Shown here in pieces: positions 4,952-5,915 of a DNA stretch of 5,915 bases (within the stretch, counting starts at the first letter, position 1; each line of letters starts with the position of its first letter). Position numbers and translations under genes: made by a program. Source of the stretch: Dysgonamonadaceae bacterium (GTDB lineage: Bacteria > Bacteroidota > Bacteroidia > Bacteroidales > Azobacteroidaceae); the NCBI GenBank assembly GCA_031258895.1, contig JAIRMF010000004.1, forward strand, positions 1-5,915, read 5' to 3'. The notes under the pieces are model-generated. The model was not told the DNA's origin. It saw only the letters and a list, made by a program, of their open reading frames with translations, and did not search any database.

Positions 4952-5915
4952 TCACTCTCCTTTGCACGCAACCCGGAAGCCGATACCGACGATACGGGCG
5001 CTCGGGAGGGAGTAGCCGCGACCCGAGACGCTGCAGTTGGACTCGGTACCTTTCCAGTAGCCGCCGTGTAAGACGCGATGAATACCCGAAGCCTGCACTG
5101 CATTGGATGGTGTATCTGCGGGAAAGGTATCACTATTCCCGCTCCAAGTCCATTCATGAACATTACCACTCATATCAAAAAGATCAAGCTCATTGGGGCC
5201 TTTCGTTCTTACAGGGTTAGTGCCGTAATAACCGTTGACGGTACAAGAAGTACCATTGGTATTGTCCCAATACCAGGCAACCGCGCAAATATCATTGCTG
5301 CCCGCATAGGTATAATCATGCGTATCTTTTCCGCCGCGAGCAGCATATTCCCACTCCGAGTCGGTCGGAAGACGATAACCATTCTTACTGAAATCGCAAG
5401 TGGCGTTACTCCAATTGCTATTGCTGCCTGTGGGAATACCTTTGTAAGTTAAAGTATCGAAATTCACGTTAGTGACGGTATAACACAGCTCCTTCTTTTC
5501 AAGAATACTCAACTTGTTACAATAAGCAATAGCATGATACCAATTCTGATACTCAACAGGCAAAGCCGAAGTCGGACGATCGGTGACATAGCTCGAACCA
5601 CTACCGTTGCAGCTGAAATAGGGGGGATTTGTACTTATGTCGCCCATCACATACTCAAACTGTGCCTGGGTTATCTCTGTCTCGCTCATCTTAAAATCTA
5701 GGATCTTAGCACTGGTTGATGAATTAGAAGAACCATAACTCCACGAAGAAGAACCCTCAACAGGTAGCATCTCCGGCTTCAAAAAAGACAGAGGATAGTA
5801 GTATTTAGCGGTTACTCTGGTATGATCTTTTATGGCGATATCGAACGTTATGAAGTTTTCTTCCTGAATACCTCCTTGCGGAACACCGTCAAGGAAGAAC
5901 TCATACCATTCGGCG
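4952..5915 (-). CDS. SUMF1/FGE-sulfatase-domain protein, C-terminal part (cut by window edge)
   Basis: The frame runs from a TGA at 4954-4952 to the right edge with no stop, giving 320 visible residues; the apparent TTG start at 5782 is internal. The first 40 or so visible residues contain WYEFFLDGVPQGG and end in RVTAKYYYPL, which resembles a small beta-rich repeat domain as found before such modules, though I cannot name it. After a Ser-rich linker (about residues 54-68) a SUMF1 domain begins: KMSETEITQAQFEYVMG, then NGYRLPTDSEWEYAARGG, MSGNVHEWTW, HRVLHGGYW, and GIGFRVAC at the end. Formylglycine-generating enzymes have two copper-binding cysteines just after the GGSY-like motif. Here the first is Gly (codon 5050-5048) and the second is Cys (5035-5033), so sulfatase activation is unlikely. 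Such domains in Bacteroidota are often found in secreted or lipoprotein contexts with binding or structural roles. The function here is unknown. It converges on ilvD with an 8-base gap. Confidence 0.85.
   Translation of the reverse strand, partial: AEWYEFFLDGVPQGGIQEENFITFDIAIKDHTRVTAKYYYPLSFLKPEMLPVEGSSSWSYGSSNSSTSAKILDFKMSETEITQAQFEYVMGDISTNPPYFSCNGSGSSYVTDRPTSALPVEYQNWYHAIAYCNKLSILEKKELCYTVTNVNFDTLTYKGIPTGSNSNWSNATCDFSKNGYRLPTDSEWEYAARGGKDTHDYTYAGSNDICAVAWYWDNTNGTSCTVNGYYGTNPVRTKGPNELDLFDMSGNVHEWTWSGNSDTFPADTPSNAVQASGIHRVLHGGYWKGTESNCSVSGRGYSLPSARIVGIGFRVACKGE

Noticed and set aside
4933..5452. Plus-strand open frames overlapping the SUMF1 gene (4933-5220 and 5078-5452)
   Set aside because: They are antisense to the SUMF1 coding frame, which carries clear family motifs, and have no family motifs of their own.

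Overview
The window looks like chromosome from a member of the Bacteroidota, probably Bacteroidales. Three things point there. Upstream of genes there are good matches to the Bacteroidota -7 box TAnnTTTG. Leaders are A/T-rich and have no clear Shine-Dalgarno sequences. The gene types are a GH106-like rhamnosidase, a Tat-exported Gfo/Idh/MocA oxidoreductase, a PglC-like sugar transferase and a secreted-type SUMF1-domain protein. The genus cannot be read from the sequence.

Layout, left to right. The N-terminal 170 codons of a GH106-like glycoside hydrolase run leftward off the edge (1-511, minus). A 415-base intergenic region (512-926) holds the hydrolase promoter, a palindrome, seven tandem 21-bp repeats, a minus-strand intrinsic terminator and a second minus-strand promoter-like box; the last two could bracket a small RNA. 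Next is a Tat-signal Gfo/Idh/MocA oxidoreductase (927-2351, minus). A compact divergent promoter region (about 2382-2431) follows. From it a PglC-like phosphoglycosyl transferase (2475-3080, plus) and dihydroxy-acid dehydratase ilvD (3108-4943, plus) run rightward as a probable two-gene operon. A SUMF1/FGE-sulfatase-domain protein (4952 to the right edge, minus) converges on ilvD with only 8 bases between the stop codons; its N-terminus is outside the window.

How the genes fit together. The two leftward genes are both predicted to be exported and plausibly act on glycans (rhamnoside cleavage; redox chemistry on a sugar-like substrate), but a terminator separates them and each has its own promoter. 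The rightward pair joins the membrane step that starts glycan assembly on undecaprenyl phosphate to a branched-chain amino-acid enzyme; no functional link is evident, and the usual ilvB/ilvN/ilvC neighbours do not follow ilvD here. The SUMF1-domain protein has a non-cysteine at one of the two positions that bind copper in formylglycine-generating enzymes, so it is unlikely to be a sulfatase activator.

I found no clear new multi-gene system. The least explained parts are the 512-926 intergenic region (repeat array plus possible small RNA) and the overlapping divergent promoters.
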